A stretch of DNA of 64,000 nt from an uncultured Eubacterium sp. GTDB taxonomy: Bacteria; Bacillota; Clostridia; Oscillospirales; Acutalibacteraceae. Positions 41,795 through 50,563 of this stretch are shown here, one piece after another. How positions within the stretch are numbered: the first letter of the stretch is position 1; every line of letters begins with the position of its first letter. The stretch lies in contig CALWHV010000014.1 of NCBI GenBank assembly GCA_944380545.1, positions 186,001 to 250,000 of the forward strand, given 5' to 3'. A program made the position numbers and the translations under genes. Below the pieces are notes generated by a model, which had not been told where the DNA came from, did no database searches, and saw only the letters and a program-made list of their open reading frames with translations.

Positions 41795-43078
41795 TTATTC
41801 TATAACGGCCGAGCTTACGATGAGATCCACCGCCTTATTTCTTTTAACATCCTGTGAAAGCTGATCTGCGGAAAGTATCTTCTTGACCTGCTCGGCGTCC
41901 ATTGAATACTGCTTTCCGATCTTTTCGGCCTCGGAATCTATCTCCTCGTCCGTTGCCTCGATCTTTTCAGCCTCGATTACAGCTCTGAGGGCTATTGAAA
42001 CCTTGACCTGCTTTTCTGCGGCTTCCTTAAAGGTCTCCTTAAAGGAATCTCTGTCCTGACCCATATATTTGAGATATGTGTCAAGGTCAAGGCCCTGCGC
42101 CTGAAGCCTGTATTCATAATCGCGCAGCATATCGTTCTGCCTGCTTTCGATCATACAATCGGGGATTTCAACCTGCATATTTGTGCATACCTGCTCAAGC
42201 AGATCGTTTTCAAGCTTTTCCTTTGAGTCCTTTTCTTTCTTTTCGGCAAGCTGCTTTTTGATGTCTGCCTTAAGCTCGTCTATGGTGTTGAGATCCTCTG
42301 AAACGGACTGTGCAAAGTCGTCGTCAAGCTCCGGCAGCTCCTTTGCCTTTATCTCGTGGATCTTGCACTTGAAAACAGCTTCCTTTCCGGCAAGCTCTTC
42401 GGCATAATCCTCCGGGAAGGTTACATTAACATCAAAATCCTCTTCGATTTTATGGCCGCATACCTGATCCTCAAAGCCGGGAATAAAGGAGCCGGTGCCG
42501 AGCTCAAGGGGATAATTTTCGCCCTTGCCGCCGTCAAATGCAACTCCGTCCACAAAGCCTTCAAAATCAAGCGAAACGGTATCTCCGTTCTGCGCGGCGC
42601 GGTCGTCTGCAACAACAAGGCGCGAATTTCTTTCCTGAAGTGAATGAAGCTCGTTTTCAACCTCTTCATCGGTTACCTCGGTGTCATTCTTCTTGACCTT
42701 AAGGCCTTTATAATCGCCGAGCTTTACTTCGGGATATACGGTGACCTTCATTTTCATCTCAACGCCGGTCTCCTTGCCGATAACGGAAACATCAAGATCA
42801 AACGGGGCGTCAACAGCCTCAAGGCCGGCCTCGTCTATTGCCGCGGAAACTGCGGCTGGATAAACGATATCAAGAGCGTCCTCATAGAACATCTCTTCGC
42901 CGTACATTTTTTCGATCATGGCCTGAGGAGCCTTGCCCTTGCGAAAGCCGGGAAGCTGAATCTTGTTTCTCTGCTTAAGATATGCCTGAGTGCAGGCCTT
43001 CTTAAACGCCTCGCTGTCTACGGTGACCTCAATTTCATAGATATTGGTATCCACCTTGTTTGATGATTTGAGTGCCAT
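41795..43078 (-). CDS. tig: Trigger factor (ribosome-associated chaperone)
   Basis: The 427-residue chaperone binds the ribosome exit site. The N-terminal ribosome-binding part contains the signature FRKGKAPQAMIEKMYGEEM. A peptidyl-prolyl isomerase domain (NGDTVSLDFEGFVDGVAFDG) and a long helical C-terminal region follow. The ATG at 43078 is set by CAGGAGAG upstream; a TTG six codons earlier would swallow that SD. Promoter at 43130-43158. Confidence 0.97.
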   Translation of the reverse strand: MALKSSNKVDTNIYEIEVTVDSEAFKKACTQAYLKQRNKIQLPGFRKGKAPQAMIEKMYGEEMFYEDALDIVYPAAVSAAIDEAGLEAVDAPFDLDVSVIGKETGVEMKMKVTVYPEVKLGDYKGLKVKKNDTEVTDEEVENELHSLQERNSRLVVADDRAAQNGDTVSLDFEGFVDGVAFDGGKGENYPLELGTGSFIPGFEDQVCGHKIEEDFDVNVTFPEDYAEELAGKEAVFKCKIHEIKAKELPELDDDFAQSVSEDLNTIDELKADIKKQLAEKKEKDSKEKLENDLLEQVCTNMQVEIPDCMIESRQNDMLRDYEYRLQAQGLDLDTYLKYMGQDRDSFKETFKEAAEKQVKVSIALRAVIEAEKIEATDEEIDSEAEKIGKQYSMDAEQVKKILSADQLSQDVKRNKAVDLIVSSAVIE

Positions 43079-43102
43079 AATAAACTCTCCTGTCAATTTA
43101 TA

Positions 43103-43116
43103 TTAAATATATTTAA
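43103..43116. repeat. 14-bp AT palindrome in the tig leader
   Basis: TTAAATATATTTAA is a perfect palindrome between the tig -10 box and the SD. It could be an operator, or simply AT-rich chance. Confidence 0.4.
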
Positions 43117-43129
43117 TCACTGAATAGGC

Positions 43130-43158
43130 ATTATAGCATATCGCAGAGCCATTTTCAA
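43130..43158 (-). promoter_or_regulatory. Promoter of tig-clpP-clpX
   Basis: Minus strand: -35 TTGAAA (43153-43158), a 17-bp spacer and TATAAT (43130-43135) within the extended -10 TATGCTATAAT. Confidence 0.85.
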
Positions 43159-43164
43159 GAAAAA

Positions 43165-43851
43165 TCAGTATTTTAAGACTAAATAAGGTGTGAATTTAAG
43201 ACGGTCGCAGGATATAAGCTTATAATCAACTCCATCAACCCTGCCCTCAAAGGCGAACCTTGCCGCGTCGCCGTGAAGATGACCGAAAAAGCAGCGTTTA
43301 ACCGAATATTTTTCTATAAGTTCTGTAATCTGCCGGCAGCAGCCGCCCTGTGATACGGGAGGATAATGAAGAAAAAGAATACGCTCCTCACATTCGGCGC
43401 TTTGCAGACTTCTCTCTATGCGCATAACCTCACGCGAGAGCATCTTGACATCCTGTTCGTCGTCGCTGTCAAAAACCCAGCCGCGCGAGCCGCACACAGA
43501 TACGGGGCCGCATTTGATTGAATTGTTATAAAGGAAATCTATGGTTTGAAAATCGTTTTCGGCAAGAAATGCCGTCATTTTTGAAACTGTGTTCCACCAG
43601 TAATCGTGATTGCCTTTGAGAATTATCTTGTGTCCGTTGAGATTTTCAAGAAAGCTGAAATCCGCCTTTAACTGCGCCAGGTCCATAGCCCAGCTGATGT
43701 CGCCTGCGATAACAACATCGTCGTTTTTATCAACAACGCTGTTCCAGTTTTTTTCAAGCCGCTGCGTATAATCCTGCCAGCCGGTGAAGGAATCCATCGG
43801 CTTATCCGTGCCGAAAGACAGATGCGTATCAGCAATAGCAAAAAGAGACAT
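43165..43851 (-). CDS. Calcineurin-like metallophosphoesterase
   Basis: The 228-residue protein has the two-metal phosphoesterase set: Asp8 and His10 (IADTHLS), Asp51 (IAGDISWAM), Asn81/His82 (KGNHDYWW) and the late FFGHLHGDA. This matches the COG1768-type cytoplasmic phosphohydrolases, whose substrate is unknown. It lies upstream of the tig promoter and divergent from the DUF1540 gene. Confidence 0.88.
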   Translation of the reverse strand: MSLFAIADTHLSFGTDKPMDSFTGWQDYTQRLEKNWNSVVDKNDDVVIAGDISWAMDLAQLKADFSFLENLNGHKIILKGNHDYWWNTVSKMTAFLAENDFQTIDFLYNNSIKCGPVSVCGSRGWVFDSDDEQDVKMLSREVMRIERSLQSAECEERILFLHYPPVSQGGCCRQITELIEKYSVKRCFFGHLHGDAARFAFEGRVDGVDYKLISCDRLKFTPYLVLKY

Positions 43852-43931
43852 ATAAAGCCTTTCAAATTATTTGAATTTAATGAATATATCAAGAAATTCG
43901 GGGAAAATAATACCGAAGGGAGTGTGAAAAT

Positions 43932-44099
43932 ATGAACGAAATCAAGGGTATTTGCTGTGAAGTAAAAAACTGCGTTCATCACAACAAGGACAACAGCTGC
44001 TCCGCCGGCCACATCACCGTAGGAAGCAGTATGGCAACGACCACAACCGAAACAAAATGCGAAACCTTTGAATGCTGCGACGGCTGCACGGCAAAATAA
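43932..44099 (+). CDS. DUF1540-type small cysteine-rich protein
   Basis: The 55-residue protein has eight cysteines (8, 9, 14, 23, 43, 48, 49, 52) and a His pair at 16-17, in the order CCEVKNCVHH, then CSAGHITVG, then CETFECCDGC. This fits a single DUF1540 repeat, probably a small metal-binding protein. The SD AAGGGAG is good. Function is unknown. Bases GGGGAAAATA just upstream fit the -10 of forespore sigma factors, but the -35 does not, so spore control is only a suggestion. Confidence 0.82.
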   Translation: MNEIKGICCEVKNCVHHNKDNSCSAGHITVGSSMATTTTETKCETFECCDGCTAK

Positions 44100-44133
44100 G
44101 AAGCGCGCAGCGCGGCATTAAGCGATTCTTAAG

Positions 44134-44162
44134 AAAAAACGGCTCAATAGAGCCGTTTTTTT
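44134..44162. terminator. Bidirectional terminator between DUF1540 and thrC genes
   Basis: The stem AAAACGGCTC/GAGCCGTTTT with loop AATA and runs of A and T on both sides. Confidence 0.88.
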
Positions 44163-45657
44163 ATATTCCGAGAAGTCCGAACACCATATCCGCCATATCC
44201 TGCCTGGTGCAGGAATTGCTGAAGCGGATTTTCTTGTCTTTGAGCTTTGCAAGCGGCGCCGGAATATCTGCGCCTGTTTTATTATGCAGCTCTTCAACTG
44301 TTTGAAATTCATCCGAAGAGTCGCTGTCAAAGCCGTTTACCGCGCTGAGCACGCTCTTTGAGAACTTATAGGGCGAAGCGGTGGAATCAATAACGGTAAC
44401 TATATCGTCGCCGGTTTCTCTGATATAATCCTCATAGACCTTTAAAGCAACTGCCGTATGAGTGTCGCAAAGATAGCCGTTTTCATCAAAATACTTCTTG
44501 ATGGTTTTGCGCACATCCTCTTCAGCTGCGAAGCCCGCGGCAAAGCTGCGCTGAATTTCGCACAGGATATTATCCGAAACGGAATAAACGCCGCCGCTTG
44601 AAAGCTCGCTCATCAGCTTGCTTACAAATTTGTCGTCGCAGCCGCTCACATGGTAAAGCAGCCTCTCAAGATTTGAGGAAATAAGTATATCCATACTGGG
44701 AGAGGTGGTTGTGTAGAAATCGCGGTTCTTATCGTAAGTGCCGCTGTGCAGGAAATCGGTGAGAACATTGTTTGAATTTGAAGCGCAGATGAGCTTTTTG
44801 ACCGGCAGGCCCATTTTCTTAGCGTAATAGCAGGCAAGGATATTGCCGAAATTCCCCGTGGGAACAACAACATTTATCTCATCCCCTGCTCTTATTGAGC
44901 CTTTATTCATAAGGTCGCAATACGCGGAAAAATAATAGACGATCTGAGGAACGAGACGCCCCCAGTTTATTGAATTTGCGGAAGAAAACATCATATTCCT
45001 TTGCGCAAGCTTTTCTTTGATTGCTTCATCGGTGAAAATCGCTTTAACAGCGCTTTGAGCATCGTCAAAATTGCCCTTAATGGCGCATACGGCAACATTT
45101 TCGCCCTCCTGCGTTACCATTTGAAGCTTCTGCATAGGAGAAACGCCGTTTTCGGGATAGAACACAAGTATTTTAGTGTGCTCAACATCCTTGAAGCCCT
45201 CAAGCGCAGCCTTGCCGGTGTCTCCAGAGGTGGCAACGAGGATAACGATAGTTTTGCCGTCAGCAGTTTTTTTGGCTGAAACGGTCATCAAATACGGCAA
45301 AAGCTGAAGCGCCATATCCTTAAAAGCGCAGGTAGGTCCGTGCCAAAGCTCAAGTATGTTTTCCTTTTCGTTGATTTTTACAACGGGCGCTATATCCTTT
45401 GAGGAGAATTTTCCCTCTGCATACGCTCCGTTAACGCAGTAATCGAGCTCTTCCTCGGTGAAATCGTCAAGAAACTCGCAAAGGATGGTTTTGGCGCGAC
45501 CGATATAGGACTGAGACGCCATATCCTTGATTTTATCAAGAGAGAAAAAAGGCAGCTCGCAGGGCACGAAAAGGCCGCCCTCTTCGCTGATTCCGCGGGC
45601 TATCGCTTGAGAAGCCGTTACCTTGATTGAATTATCCCTTGTTGAAGTATAAAGCAT
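44161..45657 (-). CDS. thrC: Threonine synthase
   Basis: The 498-residue PLP enzyme converts O-phosphohomoserine to threonine. The PLP lysine is Lys113 in HGPTCAFKDMALQ, and the N-terminal YTSTRDNS matches the ThrC type. Length fits the long (class II-type) threonine synthases. It takes the aspartate-semialdehyde branch that asd supplies. SD AGGAGG. No thrA, thrB or T-box leader is visible here. Confidence 0.95.
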   Translation of the reverse strand: MLYTSTRDNSIKVTASQAIARGISEEGGLFVPCELPFFSLDKIKDMASQSYIGRAKTILCEFLDDFTEEELDYCVNGAYAEGKFSSKDIAPVVKINEKENILELWHGPTCAFKDMALQLLPYLMTVSAKKTADGKTIVILVATSGDTGKAALEGFKDVEHTKILVFYPENGVSPMQKLQMVTQEGENVAVCAIKGNFDDAQSAVKAIFTDEAIKEKLAQRNMMFSSANSINWGRLVPQIVYYFSAYCDLMNKGSIRAGDEINVVVPTGNFGNILACYYAKKMGLPVKKLICASNSNNVLTDFLHSGTYDKNRDFYTTTSPSMDILISSNLERLLYHVSGCDDKFVSKLMSELSSGGVYSVSDNILCEIQRSFAAGFAAEEDVRKTIKKYFDENGYLCDTHTAVALKVYEDYIRETGDDIVTVIDSTASPYKFSKSVLSAVNGFDSDSSDEFQTVEELHNKTGADIPAPLAKLKDKKIRFSNSCTRQDMADMVFGLLGI

Positions 45658-45679
45658 ATTTGAACCTCCTGGCTCATTT

Positions 45680-45707
45680 ATTATGAAAGTATTTTAATAT
45701 AATTCAA
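45680..45707 (-). promoter_or_regulatory. Possible promoter of thrC
   Basis: Minus strand: TTGAAT (45702-45707), a 16-bp spacer and CATAAT (45680-45685), partly inside the end of yraN. Confidence 0.5.
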
Positions 45708-46047
45708 AAGCATTTTCAAGGTGTTTAAAGGATTTAATTTTTTTATTTGAGCAAAACACCTCAACCACATCAAAACGCGGCTGCAAATAGGTTTTATGCG
45801 ACATCAGATACAGCTTTGCGCACGCCGCAAGCTTATTTTGCTTAGCCTTATCCACAAACTCAAGCGGCTGAGCAATGGAATTTTCATCGCGCATCTTAAC
45901 TTCCACAAAGCATATGTACTTTTTGTTTTTGACTATCAAATCTATCTCGCCGAATCTGCACGAATAGTTGAAATCCACAAGCTTATAACGCTTTTTTTCA
46001 AGATATTCGCACGCCTTCATTTCAGCCAGCTTGCCGTTTGAATTCAT
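45694..46047 (-). CDS. yraN: YraN family endonuclease-like protein (UPF0102)
   Basis: The 117-residue protein has the restriction-endonuclease-like core: GKLAEMKACEYLEKK, then FGEIDLIVKNKK and CFVEVKMR, with the Glu, Asp and Glu-x-Lys of a nuclease active site. Its cell role is unclear. Its start overlaps the rnhB stop by four bases (ATGA); the rnhB-yraN order is common in Firmicutes. Confidence 0.92.
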   Translation of the reverse strand: MNSNGKLAEMKACEYLEKKRYKLVDFNYSCRFGEIDLIVKNKKYICFVEVKMRDENSIAQPLEFVDKAKQNKLAACAKLYLMSHKTYLQPRFDVVEVFCSNKKIKSFKHLENAFELY

Positions 46048-46646
46048 TTACCCAGCACCTTTTTGAGAAACGACCTTCTGTGAATATCGCAAACGCCGTA
46101 TTCTTTTATCATTTCATAGTGAAGCGCGGTTCCGTAGCCTTTATGCTTTTCAAAATGATATTGAGGATATTTATCAGCCATTTCAAGCATATACCTGTCC
46201 CTCGTTACCTTGGCAAGCACGGACGCCGCAGCTATGGATGCGCTGAGCGAATCGCCCTTAACTATCGTAAATGCGCTGCACTCGAGCGGAGGCTTTTGAT
46301 TTCCGTCAACAAGCGCACAATCAGGCTTAACGGTAAGCCCCTCAACGGCGCGCTTCATAGCAAGAAAGGTGGCTTGCAAAATATTGAGCTCGTCGATCTC
46401 CCTCTCACTTGCATAGGCTATCGAATAAGCCTGCGCTTCGTTAATTATCTTATCATAAAGAGCCTCGCGCTTTTTTTCCGAAAGTTTTTTGGAGTCGTTA
46501 ACGCCCTCGATAATCTGCCCTTTTTTCAAAATAACGGCAGCGGCGCACACAGGACCAGCAAGAGGTCCCCTGCCCGCTTCGTCAACTCCGCAAACGGCTT
46601 TAAAGCCGCGCGAATACATATCGTTTTCATACAAAAGCCAGTCCAT
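46044..46646 (-). CDS. rnhB: Ribonuclease HII
   Basis: The 200-residue enzyme removes ribonucleotides from DNA. Active-site Asp22 and Glu23 lie in CGVDEAGRGPLAGPV, the third Asp in ALVDGNQKP, and the C-terminal basic motif is KGYGTALHYE. Length is normal. The start shares a base with the rbgA stop. Confidence 0.96.
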   Translation of the reverse strand: MDWLLYENDMYSRGFKAVCGVDEAGRGPLAGPVCAAAVILKKGQIIEGVNDSKKLSEKKREALYDKIINEAQAYSIAYASEREIDELNILQATFLAMKRAVEGLTVKPDCALVDGNQKPPLECSAFTIVKGDSLSASIAAASVLAKVTRDRYMLEMADKYPQYHFEKHKGYGTALHYEMIKEYGVCDIHRRSFLKKVLGK

Positions 46647-47512
46647 TATTCAGGCAGCTCAAGGCTTATTCTGCCGAGCCTTCCTCCTCTGAATTCATCG
46701 CAAACGGCAGTTGCCGCTCTTAATGTGTCTATTTCTCCGCCTTTAATGAGAAAGCCTCTTTTTCTGCCTATCCTTTCAAGGATTGACCATCCGTCCGCAT
46801 CCTCAAAATCAGTGATACCGTAGCGCTCGGAAATCATCTGCGGTCTTGAAGCTTTAAGTGTTTCAAGCAATCGGCAGGCAATAGTTTCAATATCGGTGAT
46901 CTCGTCCTTTACGGAGCCTATAAAAGCAAGCTTATCGCCCACTTCTCTGTCTTCAAATTTAGGCCAAAGCACGCCGGGGGTGTCAAGAAGCTCGATTCCG
47001 CCGGAGCAGGTGAACCACTGGTTGCTTTTTGTAACGCCGGCCCTGTCCGCCACAACAGCCTTGTATTTACCTGCCATACGATTGATAAACGAAGACTTAC
47101 CCGTGTTGGGAATACCGACAACCATTAGCCGAAGCGGTCTGCCAGACATACCTCGCTGCCTGTTTTTATCAAGCACGCTGCCGAACGCTTCTTCACAGGC
47201 AGAAGAAAATTTAGAGAGGCCCTTACCCGTTTTGCAGTCGACCGCGATTGCAGTAACGCCCTTGCCACGGTAATGCCTTATCCACATAGCCGTTGCATTT
47301 TCGTCCGCCTTATCGCTTTTATTGAGAAGAACAAGCTTTGGCTTACGGCTGATTATGGAGTCCAGCTCCGGATTTGAGCTGGAGCGAGGAATACGCGCGT
47401 CAACTATTTCCACAACGCCGTCAACAAGGCGCAGATTTTCCTTTATTTGGCGGCGGGTCTTTGCCATATGACCCGGAAACCACTGCACTCTCTGCTTTTG
47501 AAAATCGGGCAT
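46646..47512 (-). CDS. rbgA: Ribosome biogenesis GTPase RbgA/YlqF
   Basis: The 288-residue protein is a circularly permuted GTPase: LLNKSDKAD (G4) comes before GIPNTGKSSFINRM (G1) and LLDTPGVLWP (G3). It starts with WFPGHMAKTRRQIKE, typical of YlqF. It acts in late 50S assembly. It lies after the rplS terminator and leads rnhB and yraN. Confidence 0.95.
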   Translation of the reverse strand: MPDFQKQRVQWFPGHMAKTRRQIKENLRLVDGVVEIVDARIPRSSSNPELDSIISRKPKLVLLNKSDKADENATAMWIRHYRGKGVTAIAVDCKTGKGLSKFSSACEEAFGSVLDKNRQRGMSGRPLRLMVVGIPNTGKSSFINRMAGKYKAVVADRAGVTKSNQWFTCSGGIELLDTPGVLWPKFEDREVGDKLAFIGSVKDEITDIETIACRLLETLKASRPQMISERYGITDFEDADGWSILERIGRKRGFLIKGGEIDTLRAATAVCDEFRGGRLGRISLELPE

Positions 47513-47534
47513 AGCCTATCCTCCTTACAAATAT

Positions 47535-47563
47535 AAAAAACAAACCGCCGTAAAGGCGGTTTG
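47535..47563 (-). terminator. Terminator of rplS
   Basis: The 9-bp stem CAAACCGCC/GGCGGTTTG (47541-47549 with 47555-47563) followed by six T's on the minus strand. Some read-through would reach rbgA, which shows no clear promoter. Confidence 0.88.
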
Positions 47564-47568
47564 CGAGG

Positions 47569-47910
47569 TTAGATATCTTCCTTAACCTTAGCGGCCTTGC
47601 CGACACGATCACGAAGATAATAGAGCTTAGCTCTGCGAACCTTACCCTTGCGAACTACGGCAATGCTGTCTACATTAGCGGAATGAAGCGGGAACACGCG
47701 CTCAACGCCGACGCCGTATGAAACGCGGCGAACAGTAAATGTTTTTGAAACGCCAGAGCCTTTGATTGCAATAACCGTGCCCTCAAACATCTGAACTCTT
47801 TCATTCTTGCCCTCGCGGATACGAACGCCGACTCTTACGGTGTCGCCGATAGAGAATGAGGGAACTTCCTTTTTGATGCTGCTTTCAGCAATGATCTTAA
47901 GTGCATCCAT
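47569..47910 (-). CDS. rplS: 50S ribosomal protein L19
   Basis: The 113-residue protein lies at the 30S-50S interface. It has the usual L19 pattern ([20 protein letters not shown], then [20 protein letters not shown] and [18 protein letters not shown]). SD AGGAGG. A structured leader of about 120 bases precedes it. Confidence 0.98.
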   Translation of the reverse strand: MDALKIIAESSIKKEVPSFSIGDTVRVGVRIREGKNERVQMFEGTVIAIKGSGVSKTFTVRRVSYGVGVERVFPLHSANVDSIAVVRKGKVRRAKLYYLRDRVGKAAKVKEDI

Positions 47911-48029
47911 AAATAAAATCCTCCTGATTATTTTCGGATGTTCATAACGCCGAGCGAAAGAGGACCACCCGCTTAAATGCTTTTTTTGCGAGCATTTAAC
48001 GCGTTGCGGGAAAGCAACGGAGCAAATGC
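47911..48029 (-). promoter_or_regulatory. Structured leader of rplS (L19 leader candidate)
   Basis: From the start site near 48029 the RNA can form CGTTGC/GCAACG and AAATGCT/AGCATTT hairpins, followed by a GC-rich segment (GGTCCTCTTTCGCTCGG) and ACATCCG before the SD. This resembles the L19 leader of Firmicutes, thought to mediate autoregulation; the match is from memory. Confidence 0.6.
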
Positions 48030-48035
48030 TTAGAT

Positions 48036-48064
48036 ACTATATCACAAAACTATTTAAAATGCAA
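48036..48064 (-). promoter_or_regulatory. Promoter of rplS
   Basis: Minus strand: -35 TTGCAT (48059-48064), a 17-bp spacer and -10 TATAGT (48036-48041), starting just past the preceding gene's stop. Confidence 0.75.
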
Positions 48065-48069
48065 GCTTT

Positions 48070-48735
48070 TTATCTGAAAATCTGCATATTTTCGTCAAGC
48101 AAGTCAAATCTCTTAATGCTTTTCCACTCAAATGTAAGACCCGCCGCGGCAAGAACAGCACTTGAAAAAAGTTCCGGGCTTAAATTTTTGTTCTGACCAG
48201 CTGCAAGCCTTGCGTTTATAACTACGCTGCCGTCTTCTTCAAAAAGCTCAAAGCTTTTGATAAGCGGCTTGATGTCTATTTCCTTGACGACCTTTCGCCT
48301 GCCCTGCTTGCCGCTTTTTTCAGCCGTAATCACATCGCTTTCAAGAACAGACTTGAGCCTTGACATCGCTTCTTTATTATCGTCAAAATCATATTTAAAG
48401 ATGTAATCTGAATACGCTATGCTGCTTTGCGAAGAAAAATCATCGTATACATCGATAATGCGAATACCGTCCGGCAGCACGGCATTGAGCCTGTCCCTTA
48501 TTTGAGAATTTGAAATATCGCCAGTAATTCTCAGATCTACGCTTTCGCACATACTTTCAACGCCGAGCGGCAGCGGAAGCGAAAAGCTCATATACGGATG
48601 CGGATTAAAGCCCTCCGTATACCAAAGCGGGATAGAAGCCCTTGTAACGGCGCGAGAAAAGCACCTGTTGATATCAAGGTGGCTGATATATTTGCACCTG
48701 TCTGTTTTTGAAAACAGAAGCCTAACCTCGCGCAT
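48070..48735 (-). CDS. TIGR03936 family radical SAM-associated protein
   Basis: The 221-residue protein matches the DUF2344/TIGR03936 family: LLFSKTDRCKYISHLDINRC near the N-terminus and PHPYMSFSLPLPLGVES. It has no radical SAM motif itself. It overlaps the preceding radical SAM gene by 14 bases; in other bacteria the two are separate genes or one fused protein. Role unknown, possibly in RNA or ribosome modification. Confidence 0.88.
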   Translation of the reverse strand: MREVRLLFSKTDRCKYISHLDINRCFSRAVTRASIPLWYTEGFNPHPYMSFSLPLPLGVESMCESVDLRITGDISNSQIRDRLNAVLPDGIRIIDVYDDFSSQSSIAYSDYIFKYDFDDNKEAMSRLKSVLESDVITAEKSGKQGRRKVVKEIDIKPLIKSFELFEEDGSVVINARLAAGQNKNLSPELFSSAVLAAAGLTFEWKSIKRFDLLDENMQIFR

Positions 48736-50563
48736 CGCAGTTACCTCCGTTTATCATATTTGCGCCGCAGCCGGCACATTTTATGCGGCAGTGCGGCGTT
48801 GTTTTCCCCTGCCGCGCCTTTTCGCTCTCGCGCTTAAGAAACTGCTTTGTAACGCCTAAATCAAGGTGATCCCAGGGCAAAAGCTCGTCGTAATCTCTCT
48901 GCCGCCTTGTGTAGAAATACGGGTCGATGTTATTTATCTCAAAAGCGCGCATCCAAGCGTCGAAATCAAATCTGTCGTCCCAGGAATCAAATTTGCAGCC
49001 GAGCTTATAGGCATCGAGCAGAACTTTGCCCAGCCTCCTGTCGCCTCTTGCAAGCACGCCCTCAAGCAAGGAGGTAGGGGTTTCGTGGTAAGAAACACGC
49101 ACCTTTTTGCTTGGTATAGATTCAAGCAGATGCTTTTGCTTTGACTTAAGGCTTTCCATAGAATCCTCAGCCTCCCATTGAAACGGGGTGAACGGCTTTG
49201 GTATAAATGAAGCGCAGCTTACGGAAACCTGCACGCCGGTGCCCTTTTGCCTGTTCGGGTTTTTATAAAAGGCGTGAACGACCTGCATAGCAAGGTCGGC
49301 GATACCCTCTATATCCTCCATCGTTTCCGTTGGAAGACCCATCATAAAATATAGCTTAACGGAGGTCCAGCCGTTATCAAACGCCTTAAGGCAGGTGGAA
49401 AGCACCTCTTCCTCGGTAACATTTTTGTTTATAACATCCCTCAAGCGCTGGGTGCCGGCTTCCGGCGCGAATGTAAGGCCGCTTCTGCGCACCTTGTTGA
49501 GCTTTTCAACGAGCTCGTCCGAAAAATTATCGACGCGAAGAGAAGGAAGCGAAAGGCTGACGCGGTCTTTAACGGTCCAGTCTATAAGCGAGCTGAGCAT
49601 CTCGTTTACGCAGGAATGATCCGAGGTTGAGAGCGAGCAGAGCGAAAGCTCGTCATATCCGGTGGATTTTATCAGCTGCCGAGCCTGCGCGTTAATGGTT
49701 TCAACGCTTTTTTCGCGGATGGGCCTGTATGTAAAGCCTGCCTGGCAAAAGCGGCAGCCGCGGATACAGCCCCTGAAAATCTCTTCTACGGCTCTGTCGT
49801 GGACGATATTTATGAACGGAACTACAAAATTATCGGGATAAAAGCATTTGTTCATATCGGCAACGACCGATTTTTTGATTTTTTGCGGCGCACCGTTAAG
49901 AGCAAGCAGCTCTTTTAAAGTGCCGTCGGGATTATAGCTGTCTTTATAAAAAGCCGGAACATATACTCCGCGTACATTCATTGCCTTTAAAAGAAATTCC
50001 TGCTTTGAGGCGCCGCTTTTCTTACATTCGCGAAGAAGCTCAAGCACTTCAACGGTGCTCTCCTCCCCGTCTCCGAGGAAAACGAGATCAACAAAATCAG
50101 CAAGCGGCTCCGGATTGCAGGCGCACGGACCGCCGCAGCATATTATAGGCTGAAGCGAATCTCTTTCGCTTGAAAGAAGCGGAATGCCTGCAAGATCAAG
50201 CATATTCAGCACATTAGTGTATGAAAGCTCATACATCAGAGTAAAGCCGATAATATCAAAATCCTTTATATCATCTTCGCTTTCAAGCGCAAAGAGCTTT
50301 ACGCCGTTTTCGCGCATCTCAGCTTCCATATCACTGTCAGGTGCAAAAACGCGCTCGCACCAGGCATAATCAAGGCTGTTTACAAGGGAATAAAGTATCT
50401 TCATACCCAGATGGCTCATCCCTATCTCATAGAGATCGGGAAAGCAGAAGGCGTATCTTATATCTACCTTATCGGCGTCTTTGATAACGCTGTTAAGCTC
50501 GCCGCCGCAGTATCTGGCGGGCTTTTGAACATATTGAAGTATTTTTTCTATATCTTTTCTCAT
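48722..50563 (-). CDS. TIGR03960 family B12-binding-type radical SAM protein
   Basis: The 613-residue protein has an N-terminal B12-binding-like region (from RKDIEKILQYVQKPARYCGG), a radical SAM domain with the cluster motif CIRGCRFCQAG, and a C-terminal extension with a Cys cluster (CRIKCAGCGANM) near the end. The target is unknown. The ATG at 50563 is set by GAGGTCG upstream and by its overlap with the M50 stop (ATGA). It is coupled to its TIGR03936 partner. Confidence 0.9.
   Translation of the reverse strand: MRKDIEKILQYVQKPARYCGGELNSVIKDADKVDIRYAFCFPDLYEIGMSHLGMKILYSLVNSLDYAWCERVFAPDSDMEAEMRENGVKLFALESEDDIKDFDIIGFTLMYELSYTNVLNMLDLAGIPLLSSERDSLQPIICCGGPCACNPEPLADFVDLVFLGDGEESTVEVLELLRECKKSGASKQEFLLKAMNVRGVYVPAFYKDSYNPDGTLKELLALNGAPQKIKKSVVADMNKCFYPDNFVVPFINIVHDRAVEEIFRGCIRGCRFCQAGFTYRPIREKSVETINAQARQLIKSTGYDELSLCSLSTSDHSCVNEMLSSLIDWTVKDRVSLSLPSLRVDNFSDELVEKLNKVRRSGLTFAPEAGTQRLRDVINKNVTEEEVLSTCLKAFDNGWTSVKLYFMMGLPTETMEDIEGIADLAMQVVHAFYKNPNRQKGTGVQVSVSCASFIPKPFTPFQWEAEDSMESLKSKQKHLLESIPSKKVRVSYHETPTSLLEGVLARGDRRLGKVLLDAYKLGCKFDSWDDRFDFDAWMRAFEINNIDPYFYTRRQRDYDELLPWDHLDLGVTKQFLKRESEKARQGKTTPHCRIKCAGCGANMINGGNCDARG

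Noticed and set aside
43852..43931. Sigma-F/G promoter for the DUF1540 gene as a firm feature
   Set aside because: The -10 fits but no -35 matches at the right spacing, so I mention it only as a suggestion.
45658..45693. T-box or threonine attenuator before thrC
   Set aside because: Only 36 bases separate yraN and thrC, too few for such a leader.
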